This document shows, piece after piece, positions 9,655 through 21,811 of a DNA stretch of 64,000 bases. Location of the stretch: NCBI RefSeq assembly GCF_029784155.1, contig NC_073692.1, positions 71,002,012 through 71,066,011 of the forward strand. The letters run 5' to 3'. The translations under genes were made by a program, and so were the position numbers. The notes beneath the pieces are model-generated. The model did no database searches and had not been told where the DNA came from. It was given only the letters and a program-made list of their open reading frames with translations. The number at the start of each line of letters is the position of its first letter. Within the stretch, counting starts at the first letter, position 1. This stretch comes from Uranotaenia lowii. Its lineage: Eukaryota > Arthropoda > Insecta > Diptera > Culicidae.

Positions 9655-12600
9655 CCCGAGCAGACTTTTATGGCAAAATTATAGCAAATTATGCTATCAC
9701 GCCCTGAGAGCCAAATGTGCTCTCATTTTGCTTGACATAAGGTGGTACACAGCAAAAATGAGAGCACAAATTTTCATACTTGGTTAGCAAAGTGATACCA
9801 AATTTTGCTAAAACTGAGACCCTAACTACACCTCATTCCCGAGAGCTCGGACAGCACAATGATGCTAATATAAGGTATCACATATTTTACATTGACAGCA
9901 AAATTAGATATTGTTATGCTCTCAAATCTTTTGAAAAATGAGGTGCAGTGAAGGTCTTAGTTTTAGCAAAAGTTGGCCTCCCTTCGCTCGTTAACCATGT
10001 ACGAAAATTTAGCTTTCATTTATGCTATGTCAAGCACTATTATAGCAAATAAAACTCTCAAGGCGTGATAGCTAAATTTTCCTATAATTTTGTTGTTAGA
10101 GTGCGCTCAAGTGTACCTTTCAAAATTTTCAATGTGCACTAACTGCATGGATTGCATAAATAAAGGCGTTAAAATTCACTTCACGAACTACCACAAATTT
10201 GTCTAGCTGTGAGTGAGTCAAACGAGTCGTAACATAACGTAAAAATTTAATACGTACCTTCACTTCCACGTTATCACGTCAGATTGCTGTAGTTCCTCAA
10301 TTCATCATAATCCATGTCTCCGGACGACAACCTGGCATTTCTCAACCATGGCAATATCCGAATGCCCAACCTTTCAATATCAGTCTATCGTGACCTGAGA
10401 ATCTATTGACCATACAAAACAAAGTTAGACGTTTCTGAAAAATCCCAAAACAAATGCTCAAGAAATAGTATCTTCAACCCGTTACTATTACAATTTCAAA
10501 TTCGAACTAAATTTAAAATTTATACTGGGAATATTTATCACAATGGCCATACTAAATTGGAATGTTCTCCAAGTTGAACGTCAATTTTTCTGAAAACACA
10601 TCTTCTGCCTTAGTGTAGAAGACCCACAAGTTTTAATTAGGGAAAACATTTAATTTTTTTTATCTTGCGATGCCTGTTGTTGGTGTTGATACCTTTCGAT
10701 ATGGCATTGATTTCTAAGCATATATTTAGGCGTTTAAAACATATCCGTATAAAACTGAATACAGGTAACCCGCTTCTAAATTGTGTTATACATATGTTCT
10801 AAACGCCTGCATATATGCTAAATAAAACGTTAGAGCTTTCACAGAAGAATTCAAATTTCAAACAAAAACTAGAATTGCGGCAAAATACATGAATTTATAT
10901 GTATTGAAAAACTGGACCTATCGCACAAAGAACAGAATCCGATAAACACACGCGTCTTTGAACTGGCAAGTTGCCACAAATAAAGTTAGAAATAAAGAAT
11001 AAAAGTTATCTTGTGAAATTTGAGCTGCATAAGCTCAGGCGTTTAAAATATGTGAATTAAAAACTTCATTATATTCTTCCGATAAACCATTTGCTGTTGT
11101 TAAAAACTTTTGCAAGCAGGTTTGTGTAAATTGCGTTAATGATTCTAAAAAACATTAAAATGAAAATAAATACAAATTACGTCGCCTTAATTGGCCTAGT
11201 CCACCCTAGTCAACGATGCGGGCAACAAGTATTGATGTACGGAAAAATCGACAATGTCTCAACCGTGAGAGATAAGAAACTCGTCACTGCTATCACAATG
11301 ACAAATGGTGAATTAGGCGATATTATCCTCGGAATGCCTATTATTTAAATAGTAAAAAGAATCAATGAAAACTTACCCAAACTGTTCTATGACATCCATT
11401 TCCCAAAAACGCTTCTTAACCGGTCGGTCCGCAAAGATCTATTGATTCCTTATCCTCAAATTGTCCTCCAAATCCGTTCCGTGTCCTGGCACTTGAGCTT
11501 TGCAAATTGCTGCGTAAGACGATTGCGCACAAAAAGTCTTCCGATGCATCCAAATGCAGTACCCAATGTCGAAGAAACTGTACGGTAAATTCAATCTAAA
11601 TTATTTGAAATAACAGACCTGCTGTTACACCTGCACCTTACCTTTCAATCAAAATGACGGAAAAATAATTATTTTCCATCTAGAGTGGAGCTACAATTTT
11701 CTTCTGGGGTGTTTTTATTGCTACTGCGACTGCCTTTGCTGGTAAAAAAGAGTTTGTTTACTTTTTGTTGATGTATCAACAGTTGGATCAGTGACAACGA
11801 TTTTATGTCTTGATACTTTCGTATCGTTCGAAGTTAACTATGTAAGTTATAAAATTATCGTCTTTAATGTACAAACATGATGCAGCATAATAAATATTTA
11901 ATATGTATTTCATGCATTTGTCAACTTTTGTTCAATTTGTTGTTGAAGATAACTGAGAGAAAAAACATTTCACGATATACAAATTTCAATACAAAATTAA
12001 ATATCTTTATGACATAATAAACTCCGTTCAATTTATCGCTGACTAGAATAGTTATGATAATTTTCTAAACTTACATTAGTTTCGAATGCAGCTATGCTAT
12101 AGATTATTTTATGAATGCCTTTTTGGATTTCGACAAGTTTAAAAATAAGGCTCTTTTTCCGTGCCACGCGTGAAGTGACGATAGCGAGTCACATTACCGT
12201 CACGGGAGTCTAGTCACCTGAATCCGTTAGTATGTTTAACATCATTTAATTTGAACTCGATGTTTATAAAAAAAAACTATGTTTTCCTATGGTTATTGAA
12301 TTTCCAGCTTTTTGTTTATGCGTTTCAACTTCATTTATTTGTTTCAGCTTTAAAGTTTCCAAAATTCATACAATTTCGTTTTAATATAAAACTATAATTT
12401 CTTTCTAAAATAAAAGAGAAAATCAAATTACCTAAATTTCAAATTTTATTTTTTATGAGACTCTTCAAAACAATTAACTTAATATTTCGACTTAGCAATA
12501 TTTCCAATAAAACTATTGTTAACACAATAGAGGGTCAGTATCAGTTATTTTGATTAGATTCATAAATGTTAAAACCAAATTATGATATTTTTTTAGTGAC

Positions 12601-13115
12601 ATTCAACTTTATGATTATATAAAGAAAGCCGAAAAATTGTTTTTTTTTCTAAATTTTTATTTCCACCCTTTTCAAATTTTTGTTATTGGTTTCCAAGAAA
12701 GCGATGCCACTTTTTAATACTAAAAAAATAAAAATGTCAAATTTGAAAGAAAACTGAAAACTAATTTATACCTAGTTTTGCTGTCAATTAAAAATCTACA
12801 TAAGATTGTGCTTATAGCTTGTTGTTGATAGCTTATTGTGGTTTAAGCATGTTATTTAATTAAACATTTTCGACACTTTAATCATGCCTAATTTTTCCAT
12901 CATAAAAGTTAACAGAAAGCAAATGTTGCTCTCTTTTAGCTGTTGATAGCTCATTTTGGTCTAAACATGCTATTAAACAAAATTTTTTGATGGCTCAATG
13001 ATGCTGAATTTTGCTATCATACAAATGTGAACAGCAAATGTTGCTCTCATTTTGCTGTTGACAGCTCATTATGGTCTCCGTTTGCTGTCGTTTCAGGCAT
13101 CAAAGTCTGCTCGGG
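9655..13115. mobile_element. 3.46-kb inverted-repeat-bounded DNA element, no transposase recognised
   Basis: The ends are CCCGAGCAGACTTT (from 9655) and its reverse complement AAAGTCTGCTCGGG (to 13115). The left 450 bases form an internal inverted repeat centred near 9885. The right end holds about 2.3 tandem copies of a 117-bp unit (12822-13090) with recurring 'tgctctcattttgct'. The flanks rejoin into sequence similar to 29700-30000, which works as a related copy without the insertion. A small hairpin repeat sits at about 10717-10821. The interior has no recognisable transposase. A minus-strand stretch at about 11378-11590, bounded by splice-like signals, is broken in all frames. No clear target-site duplication is visible. 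Confidence 0.55.
10715..10823. repeat. Short hairpin-type inverted repeat (MITE-like)
   Basis: AGCATATATTTAGGCGTTT near 10717 pairs with the reverse complement of AAACGCCTGCATATATGCT near 10803. A third partial match (aggcgtttaaaatatg) lies near 11038. It is probably a small nested element within 9655-13115. Confidence 0.45.
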
Positions 13116-14192
13116 AATGGTGTGTTAAATTGTGTCTAATAAAGTTTAACACTAAAATTCAGTCCATTTCAGTTATACTTCGAAGTGTAGCACTCTGTTG
13201 GCAAGCGAAAAAACGAGATATCTCGTATTTGGTCCGCAATGAGTTCAGTTTATGATCTCTTGAATTCCGCAACAATTTATGTTGATTATAAAATTTATTT
13301 ACAAGTTGAACCTTTTTCTGAATTTCGAATCTGCACTCTGAATCTGAATTCTGAACCTGAATTCAAAAACTGCGCTTTACCACAAACCACTTCCCCCCCA
13401 CCTCCTTTCTACGGCCATGACTCACCGCGCCCTCCATGTAAAATGGTGAGAAATTTTCTCTCATCCGGGAACGAGAACTAATCCTTAACGTTGCAAGAGA
13501 CGATAAATTTGAATCTGAATGCACAACTGATCGAGAGCAAAGTTGAAGTTGATGTGCGCTAGTACCTATAGTGTTCTTGCGGATGAAAATCTCTCTCACG
13601 GGTGTATTTTTTCTATCAGAGGATCATAGTACTTTGAAATATACAAGGTAGGCCATTCCGCTCTCTTTCAACGTATTGGTAAGAAGCCCCGAAAAATAGT
13701 TATGGAAAAAACTGGCAAATGTATGGAATTTATCAAAAAATCGCATTTTTCTTAAAATTGACAAGAAATAAAATTATTAGAAAAAATATGCACTGATGCA
13801 TTTGAATGCAACGAACAATATTGGACTTTTCAAAACCGCAAAATGAAATATGCAATGGGCTTATTGTCGATTTAAAACTAAAATTTGGTGATGTTTTTGC
13901 CTTGTGTGGCCGTTTTTCTTTTGTGATTTGAATAGAAATTGAAACATCTTTTCATCACAGAAATACGAAGTATTTTAGATCATTTATCAAATGTTTAACA
14001 CAAACAGAAGAAAATATTACATTACTGGCTCTCAAAAAAAGAGGGACGACGATGAAAATTACTTTTGAATGTTCATTATTTGAGGTTCAGATCCGAAAAT
14101 ACAATGCAAAAAATTTTTTCCGATGAGCCTAAAAAATCAATCTTTAACCTTAATCCCTTTTCTTAAGAATTGAATGGCTATCGACGGAGAAA
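13116..14192. other. Continuation of the host repeat, then DNA with no recognised gene
   Basis: 13116-13245 continues the host repeat interrupted by the 9655-13115 element. The motif 'ggcaagcgaaaaaacgagat' at 13199 recurs at 29953. The rest is AT-rich without genes. Short frames at 13239-13599 have no support. Confidence 0.4.
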
Positions 14193-17048
14193 TTAATAGG
14201 TGTGTTCAACAGAACTCAATCGAAACCAATTGAAATGGATTGACAGCTGATCAGCTGTTTTTCCAATTGACTTCGATCGGTTTCTATCAGACTGCTGAAT
14301 GAACAGCCAGACACTAATACTAATGCGCTTAGTTGTTGTCAAAGCTGTATGTTATTCTGCTGTCAAAAAAATTGAATGGAAGAAAAAAGCATTTCCTTCA
14401 CGGAAGATTTCGGAATTGCATCGACGAAAACCGTTTTCGATAATAAATAATATTCTTTTGACTTATTTCTCGGTAGTATAAGTTACTAAATTGTTGGGAT
14501 TTGATATGTTTGCGTTTATTTTGTGTTTTTAATGTTAGCAACAGATGTAACTGGATCAGCGAAGTTGGTCGGATAATAAAGCTAACCCCCTACCCCCGCT
14601 ATGAGATTCTCCCGACGTTAATCATTTGATGTTAAAAAAAAAGTAGGTTTTTGAATTCTGTAGGGGAGAATGAGGATACTTGATCCCTGGGGATACTTGA
14701 TTCCTTAGCTATATCTCGAAACTGGAATGTCTTACAAAGATCAAATGTTCTAGAAAAATGTGCCAAAATGATCAAAATATCAATGCTTGTAGTTTAAAAA
14801 ATTTTAACAAAATAATTGTTTGAGTAATTGAACTTTGTTTGAAAAATTTTACAAAATGTAACTTGAAGATCTTTTTTCATCACTTTAAAATGTTCCTTAC
14901 ATGGGAAAATTATGAAAAAAGTATTTGTTCTAATGTATCAATCGTTCGAGCGTAAAATGAACTTCATAATGCCATATTTTCAAAGCAATGGAAAACTCTC
15001 AACTTTTTTCAGAAAAAGTTTTCTAAAATGTTGATTATGGGTATAATTGATCCCCTAGAGTTGGGTACAATTGATCCCCCTTTCAAACGGCATATTCTTC
15101 TTCTGAATTGTTCGTTATGATTGCTGATCACGAAATTACTAATATTTATCCAAATACTAATATTTATCAAACAATTGTCTGAAGAAAAGAGCAAAAATAA
15201 TTAATTTTCTCTTAATTATAAAAAATAGCGCCTTTAAGTATGCAATGTTATTAGCGTTGAGACAAAGTTTTAGAATTTTCTTCTTATGTCTGCTATAAAT
15301 TGTAAAATGAGAACAAACATGACCAAAATAGTCAATTAACATTCTATCTTGGGGTTTTGTTTGATATTCATACAAGGATTAGGGCTTCCTGAATAAAAGA
15401 TCAAGTCTCCTTCAATAGGGGATCAAGTCTCCCCTAACTTCAGAAAAGTCGCAATTTTTTTTACTCCCACGAAAATGCTTCTAGTTCATCAACGGGTTCA
15501 AGTATCGTTCTAATTTTTGGAGCATAGAAACTTGAAGTTACATGCTGTCAGAAAATGTCAAAGACGGCGAGTTGCTAATTTTTTCCAAAAAGATATGGTG
15601 AAAATAAGAAAAGGGGATCAAGTATCCCCACTCTCCCCTATGTGGTTTTATATTATTTTATTATGCTGTTTGTTTTTTTTTTGTTTTTAAGGTTTCTGAT
15701 GTACCGGAAGCAGCTGCGAGCTGATCCGCTTGGCCGAACAACCTCATTGGATACAATTCCGGATACGATCTCGAAACATATTTCTACCGAGTAGGATATC
15801 GATCTACCCAGTGAGCTGAGACCTGATCGACGAAGAAAATTTCGAACAGAGAGTTACCAATTATCAAAACTATTTTAAAAAACGTTTATTTTGAAAGTAC
15901 AATCTCAATAAGGCCCATTAGAGTAGAAATGCGTCAACTTTAACAGGAAAGAAAATATCCCAATCGAAAACGCAAATGTATATTAGGTAGAATAGAGAAT
16001 TGTGTTATTATGAGCTATTTTTATAGGGACAATTTTAATAAACAAATATATCACGAATCGTTTCACTCTAGGTTTTCTTATATCATGGTATCATTTCTCA
16101 GCGTTCCCCCCATGTAAGAGAAAAAAATTAATCCATTATGAGAAAATACTAAACATGTTATCATGATATTTAGATAAAATACGGTAAATGGATTTTGTAC
16201 TTTATTTGATATCTTATCGTATTTTACAATTTTTACTGAAGTGTAAGAACAAATTCTTTCATTTTCTGTGGTGAGTCTTGAATTATTGTCACTTCCAATT
16301 TCCTGCTGTTCCTGGGTGTTTTTTTTTCTTAAGCGGTTCAACTCCCAATACACAACCTTCAATTTTTCGGTGGCACCGATGTGAAGGGTTTAAACGGCGT
16401 AGAATCCGGATTAACCTGGATGGGGCCGACGGACAGATGTATGGTTACTAACCATTGGTTAGCATCCAGTCCAAATTTGCATCGCAATGCTTGAAAAACT
16501 GCAGCAATTGCATCGACAGGTACCACCAACGCAGCGAAACCAACACAGCACCGACCGATACCACCAGCACCGCACCACCGACTCACTACGGACTCTCCTG
16601 ATACTACTTTGATTTTCACGGCATTTGTCCTTGTTCCGTATTTAATTCCGCTGACACCACACCACTGACACTGCACCACCGGCACAGCGCCACCGGTTTA
16701 CAGCATCACTGACTAAGCTCAACGTGGCACATCACCACTAACTCAGCACCCGACAAAGAACACCGCACCGAATGAAACCACTTTAATTTATTCAGAAGAT
16801 TATCCACAACAAACCAAATCAGCTGTATTTTGACATTACAAAACTGTATTTGTGTTAGTGCGATAGAAACCGATAGAAACGAATCCTGCTCTCGGGCTTG
16901 ATCCATTTCGATTGGTTTCGATCGATTCCGATTGGCTTCATTGAACGTCAATTGGATTAGTTTCGATCACAACATTGGCTGAGTGAACAACAATTTACCA
17001 ATCGAAATCGATTGAAACCGATTTCAATTGGCTGTTGAACGGGCTTAA
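14193..17048. mobile_element. TTAA-flanked inverted-repeat element (piggyBac-like target), non-autonomous
   Basis: Both ends read TTAA outside a terminal repeat containing GTTCAACAG: left TTAA at 14193-14196, right TTAA at 17045-17048. The subterminal regions hold many copies of GAAACCRATYGAAAT-like motifs in both orientations (14213-14300 and 16860-17035). No transposase is seen. The interior includes the nested element at 14661-15640 and a degenerate CACCAC-rich stretch at about 16530-16760. TTAA is the typical target of piggyBac elements, so assignment to that group is inference. Confidence 0.42.
14661..15640. mobile_element. 980-bp TA-flanked MITE with GGGGAGARTGRGGATACTTG ends
   Basis: The left end TA-GGGGAGAATGAGGATACTTG (14661) and the right end, inverted TA-GGGGAGAGTGGGGATACTTG (15640), are perfect apart from two bases. 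Interior variants of 'ggggatcaagt' recur near 15045-15085 and 15400-15435. TA flanks suggest Tc1/mariner-type mobilisation. It is nested inside the TTAA-flanked element. The same terminal motif occurs at 63529. Confidence 0.75.
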
Positions 17049-17175
17049 TAATTTTGATTGATTTTCCATATAAAACTGCCAAATTTTCATAACTATTTTT
17101 GTTGGTATGCAAGCATGCTGATTACATACAAAGAGCTTTCGAGTGAGGTTAAGCGCAATGGTCTACCTGTTATTT

Positions 17176-17785
17176 TCCATGTACTATGTCAGAGGATAAC
17201 GATTTTTGGATTCCCTGGTTTTTGCCAAAGCTTCCCTAGATGCGGGATCAGACTGTGGATCACCTTCATCTTGCTGAGCTGTTCCACAGCTGCTGCCAGT
17301 TGGACATCGAGTCCTTCTTGGCGAATTCTCGCACGTTGGGCGTGTTCTTATTGTCATAGCAATAGACATCCTTCTCTAACAAAAGCGAGATAGACATGAC
17401 GCCCGCCACTAGGCATGCCGCTTCGGATGAAATTGTTTGGTATCCACTGATAGCCTGCAGGTTCATCAGTCGTTATACGCTGCTGAGTCTCTGCAGGCCG
17501 CCACTCCCTACCTCAAGATTGACGCGTGACCTCGACAATATCCTCCTCCCGTTTTTACGGATTGTCGAGGAGTTCGACATGATCCGTGTGAATGCAGCCG
17601 TTGTCATTACCACTCTCTTACACGCGTACTCGACGTGGCTCGTAAAACTGAGCCTGTCGTCGACCGACACACGCAGGAATTCAATTGCACATTTAGACAC
17701 GATGTTTCACGGTTCAACTGCAATTGTACCTGTTTGGGGTGATATCAGATAGGTGATCAGCACCAACTCGGTTTTCTGGTGAGTT
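17176..17785 (-). pseudogene. R1-clade retrotransposon fragment (reverse transcriptase C-terminal region)
   Basis: Minus-strand translation gives pieces in the order expected for the end of an R1-type ORF2: KTELVLI near 17765, then VDDRLSFTSHVEYACKR near 17645, then the post-RT region LVAGVMSISLLLEKDV and NVREFAKKDSMSNWQQLWN (17266-17430). The first half (17473-17700) and second half are in different frames, and an in-frame stop lies upstream near 17710. The catalytic palm motifs (FADD) are not present, so only the thumb and tail survive. R1 elements normally target rDNA; this copy is an isolated relic without rDNA flanks. Confidence 0.6.
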
Positions 17786-18099
17786 CGATGTAAGATCATT
17801 TAACTCATAGCGATTTATAGCGATCTTTTAATACATACAGCTTTCCACAGCCTGAATCGCTAAAGCATGGATCACGCAAAATCTGGACGCATTAAAACGG
17901 GTCGAAGCTATGTAAACGAAATAAAAATGTTTTGGAATCAAAATGTAGGGTTTTTATTGCACTTCAAAGAAAAAATAAGAAACAAATTATTTCGATGTTG
18001 TTTTGATGAAATTTCGAACTTTTCGTCTAGAACCACTCATCATAGTTTGGACACCCTATTCACTGCCCTCAGCAGCCATTTTGTTCCGCAATCTCTTCA

Positions 18100-18560
18100 T
18101 CTCTGTTGCATCCCGAGTCGTCCTACCATTCTTCATCATCTTCTACTTGAATATTTCCCAAAATACAGGGCGATAGGGCGGACTTGAGGGCAGTTGGGTG
18201 GGTTGATGTCCTTTTCGACAAAATCCATCCGTTGGCCCAATACCACTGTAGTACCTCCTAGCTGTAGTGGCAGCTTGCCAAATCTGGCGAAAACTTTACT
18301 GGTCCTTTGTGAGATCTAATGTACGAAAAAAAAGGTTTTGTAAGGCACTCCTCCTTGTACATTTCGGAGTCCATGGTCTTGTTTTTCAGAAAAACCGAGG
18401 TTTTTCGTCCGCAGCTGCAAATACCTTGCCAGATCAAACACTTTCTAGCCAACTTATCGGCAAAAATGAATTTGAACTTGGCGGGAACATCACCCCGACC
18501 AGTGGCTTTGGAAATTTTTGGTCAGGAATCCGCCCATAATCAGATTTCACTATTTTTGAA
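18100..18560 (-). pseudogene. Tc1/mariner-superfamily transposase relic, DD37E-like spacing
   Basis: The minus strand encodes LIWQGICSCGRKTSVFLKN (about 18390-18450), then SEMYKEECL, then GPVKFSPDLASCHYS (18261-18303), then an interrupted NPPNCPQVRPI (about 18170-18205). This order matches the second half of the DDE domain of mosquito-type Tc1/mariner transposases. The Asp of SPDLASCH is codon 18282-18284. The expected Glu after RPI reads Ala (about 18169-18171). The distance between them is 113 bases, one short of the 114 expected for DD37E, in keeping with a frameshift. A TAG follows HYS. The protein is inactive. Confidence 0.65.
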
Positions 18561-19544
18561 CCAGACCACGTCGGGTTTTGACGTGGGTGTCCAAAATTAA
18601 TTTTCGCTTGCGGCTTCGTGTAACTTTATTGGAACATAACGAATCGTTATGAAATGGTTCATTTATGAACCATGTACGGACGCAGGATTCCGTTATTGAT
18701 GTCCCACGAATTGGGTCCCAAACGGCTGACGAAAACGGGTAAGCAGGAAGCAACAATGGTCATCAACTTGACCAGCGATGGCGGAGCGAACAAAGGCCGA
18801 GAAATGAATTGATATTTCGGGAGCAAAACGAACGTCCGTTCGCACGAATAGGTTTTGAAAAGGAAAGAGGAAACATTTCCGAACTAAGTACTGTCAAAAC
18901 CTTCCAGATCCGACAACTAGGAGCGCTATGGTATAATAAACAGTGCGTCCAGATTTTGGATGATCCATGCTTTACGGTGGCGCGTAACTGAGCATCCACT
19001 GTTGAAATGCCAGCCGCCAGGAGGACGACGTCCTCTGAAGGCCAAAGACTGAAACTAGCTTGCACTTCCAGGCAGCTTCCATATTGAACTCCTTACCAGG
19101 CATCCCGCTAATTCCCTTGATATCTTCCATCCTGCCTCTACAGGACCCCGAATTGTTGGGTTGAAAATCACCAGCCACGGTTGGGAACCTTAGGTCGAAC
19201 TTACCATGTTGACAAACACCAGGCAACAGAACCAGGTGAGCTTTGGGTAGCAGTATTCGCGCCTTGCGATGATGCGTGCTAGCCGAATATCAAGGTAGGA
19301 CCACCTACTACTATTCCTAAAGAGGGTAGGGCATTGTGTAAGCCCCAATGTGTTGACTGTCTCGGGGAAATTAAAGTTTTTATCTCAGCTACTCAGGTGT
19401 TTCCTTGATCCGAAATTCCATTACGAGTAGAAAACTTGAGAGGGGGTTTCTCAGTCCGCTAGTAAGTCTGGGTAACCGATGGTTACAAATCCAAAGATTG
19501 CTATCATTTATTTATTTAAGACCTTTTTTGGCATTCGAGTCTTC
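18561..19544. other. Complex-composition DNA, probably old transposon debris
   Basis: This region is GC-richer than most of the window, with several 60-100-codon frames on both strands, none with recognisable motifs. It lies between a transposase relic and an RTE fragment, so old element debris is the likeliest content. I cannot assign it. Confidence 0.3.
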
Positions 19545-19708
19545 CAGATATGTTGGAAAATATATGCTTAATAAAGACATAGACGAAGACTTTGTCTATC
19601 TCGGTTCACTGGTGACCGCAGACACTGACACCAGCCGTGCTTACTATGGACTCCACAAGCAACTGCGGTCGAGAAGACCTAGCCTCGCACGAAGTGTAAC
19701 CTGTACAT
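19545..19708 (+). pseudogene. RTE-clade retrotransposon fragment, part 1 (post-RT region)
   Basis: Reading DEDFVYLGSLVTADTDTS then AYYGLHKQLRSRRPS (19582-19690) matches the conserved stretch after the catalytic domain of RTE-type reverse transcriptases, where FVYLGSLVT is a hallmark. Several residues are missing between the two parts. The frame is interrupted at 19708 by a foldback element and resumes at 21537. The catalytic core is absent, so this was already a fragment, or its upstream part is too decayed to see. Confidence 0.7.
19701..19708. repeat. 8-bp target-site duplication (left copy), CTGTACAT
   Basis: CTGTACAT occurs immediately before the foldback element (19701-19708) and immediately after it (21529-21536). 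Removing one copy and the element restores continuous RTE-like coding sequence (Leu-Tyr-Met-Thr-Leu). Confidence 0.8.
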
Positions 19709-21528
19709 TAGGGTGTCCCAAAATTGCATAACTTCTGGGAATCTGGGGGCTCACCCTCCAAATGGTAGATTAGGATGTGCAAAACAAACTTTTGTATGGA
19801 GCCGACTAAAAAAAATCATGTTTAGAGGTTCCGCAAACGCGATCTTTAAAAAAAGTCCACTTTAAAAAGATTTGATTTTAAATAAATTCTGGGTCCCAAA
19901 ATTTTCATAAAATTTGTATATTTTTTATTTTTTAAATTTTGTTTGAGTTAAAAACTACACGTAAAAAATACAAAATGAACCGAATTTGTATCAAAATGTA
20001 AAATAAGCAAGCTATTTTCAAGAAAAAAAAATTTTTTGGTCCAAAAATTTTGAATTCAACTGACCAAAATGTGTACCAAGCGTAAAATATTTTTGATACC
20101 AATGCCATCAAAAGATGCGGATTTTTGTGCACTTAAACTTTGCTGAACAGAATATGTAGTTTGTATCAACGTGTGAACAGCTATTCACGATTGAATGCTT
20201 AACAAAAATCACAATTTAGGATATTTTTTATTTAATTTATAAAATTTGTCTTAATAAATACCTACTTCAAAATCAAAATACTTACAAAAAAAGACTTTGA
20301 TGGTTTAAAGGAGTCATCAGAAGGCCATATACCGAATTTGAGCAGAATCGGACAACAGGAAGGGGTTGCACTGAATCTCAAGTGTGAAAGGGATTCTGAG
20401 ACATAGTGTTCTAAAAAAGCAGAAAAAACTGGTTTTTCATCATACATTTTTGTCTTTACCAATCGATTGCTTGATTATGTAGATTTTATTTTAATTTCAA
20501 TTAAGACTAACATTTCACTTGAAGACTGCAACTCGATTGGACTTAAAACAAAAAAGTTATGGCTGTTCCAAGATTGTATTTTTGTGGCAAATTGTCGTTT
20601 AACACTCAATGAGTACTTTTTACTCATTGCGTTTTACAGGACAATTTGTAACCAAAATACAATCTTTGAACAGCCATAAGTTTTTTGTTTTAAGTCCAAT
20701 CGAGTTGCAGTCTTCAGGTGAAATGTTAGTCTTAATTGAAATTTAAATAAAATCTACATAATCAAGCAATCGATTGGTAAAGACAAAAATGTATGATAAA
20801 AAAACAGTTTTTTCTGCTTTTTTAGAACACTATGTCTCAGAATCCCTTTCACACTTGAGATTCAGTGCAACCCCTTCCTGTTGTCCGATTCTGCTCAAAT
20901 TCGGCATATGGCCTTCTGATGACTCCTTTAAACCATCAAAGTCTTTTTTTGTAAGTATTTTGATTTTAAAGTAGGTATTTATTAAGACAAATTTTATAAA
21001 TTAAATAAAAAATATCCTAAACTGTGATTTTTGTTAAGCATTCAATCGTGAATAGCTGTTCACACGTTGATACAAACTACATATTTTGTTCAGCAAAGTT
21101 TAAGTGCACAAAAATCCGCATCTTTTGATGGCATTGGTATTAAAAATATTTTACGCTTGGTACACATTTTGGTCAGTTGAATTCAAAGTTTTTGGACCAA
21201 AAAATTTTTTTCTCTTGAAAAAAGCTTGCTAGTTTTACATTTTGATACAAATTTGGTTAATTTTGTACTTTTTACGTGTAGTTTTTAACTCAAACAAAAT
21301 TAAAAAAATAAAAAAATATATAAATTTTATGAAAATTTTGGGACCCAGAATTTATTTAAAATCAAATCTTTTTAAAGTGGACTTTTTTTAAAGATCGCGC
21401 TTGCGGAACCTCTAAACATGATTTTTTTTAGTCGGCTCCATACAAAAGTTTGTTCTGCACATCCTAATATACCATTTGGAGGGTGAGCCCCCAGATTCCC
21501 AGAAGTTATGCAATTTTGGGACACCTTA
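19709..21528. mobile_element. 1.82-kb foldback element, 8-bp TSD, hAT-like ends
   Basis: Two arms of about 905 bases are reverse complements of each other with roughly 95 percent identity by eye. They meet at a 5-base loop (ctttt) near 20618, exactly midway between the ends. The tips are TAGGGTGTCCCAAAATTGC on the left and the inverse of TAAGGTGTCCCAAAATTGC on the right. The flanking 8-bp direct repeat and tips fitting YARNG point to the hAT superfamily. P-type elements also make 8-bp duplications. No transposase is encoded. A 66-codon frame present on both arms (minus 20262-20462, plus 20774-20974) is a mirror image and not evidence of a gene. Confidence 0.85.
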
Positions 21529-21632
21529 CTGTACATGACGCTCATTAGATCGATTGTTCTCTACGGGCACGAGACACGGATATTGCTCGAGGAGAACCTG
21601 CGAACACTCGGTGTATTCGAATGAAAAGTGTT
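21529..21632 (+). pseudogene. RTE-clade retrotransposon fragment, part 2
   Basis: Downstream of the foldback element the frame resumes with LYMTLIRSIVLYGHETRILL and ENLRTLGVFE, then TGA (21621-21623), where RTE relatives carry Arg (CGA to TGA is the likely change). The fragment ends at the Jockey target-site duplication (21619-21632) and continues at 26376. The YGHET motif is typical of RTE tails. Confidence 0.75.
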
Positions 21633-21811
21633 CACTTCCATCTGTACCGTTGAGCCGTCAACACGTACGCCGGAGCATCGTATCGTTGCTGTGTACCTGC
21701 AGGAACATTTTACATTATTTATTTTTTCCTTACCTGTATTTCAATCAGCACTTTTCAGTGCTAAAATTATTTTCATTTTCTTTTATTCATATTTTCTCTT
21801 TTCTTTCCAGC

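Noticed and set aside
20262..20974. A 66-residue frame present twice with near-identical sequence
   Set aside because: The two copies are mirror images in the arms of the foldback element; there is no start context, family or codon evidence.
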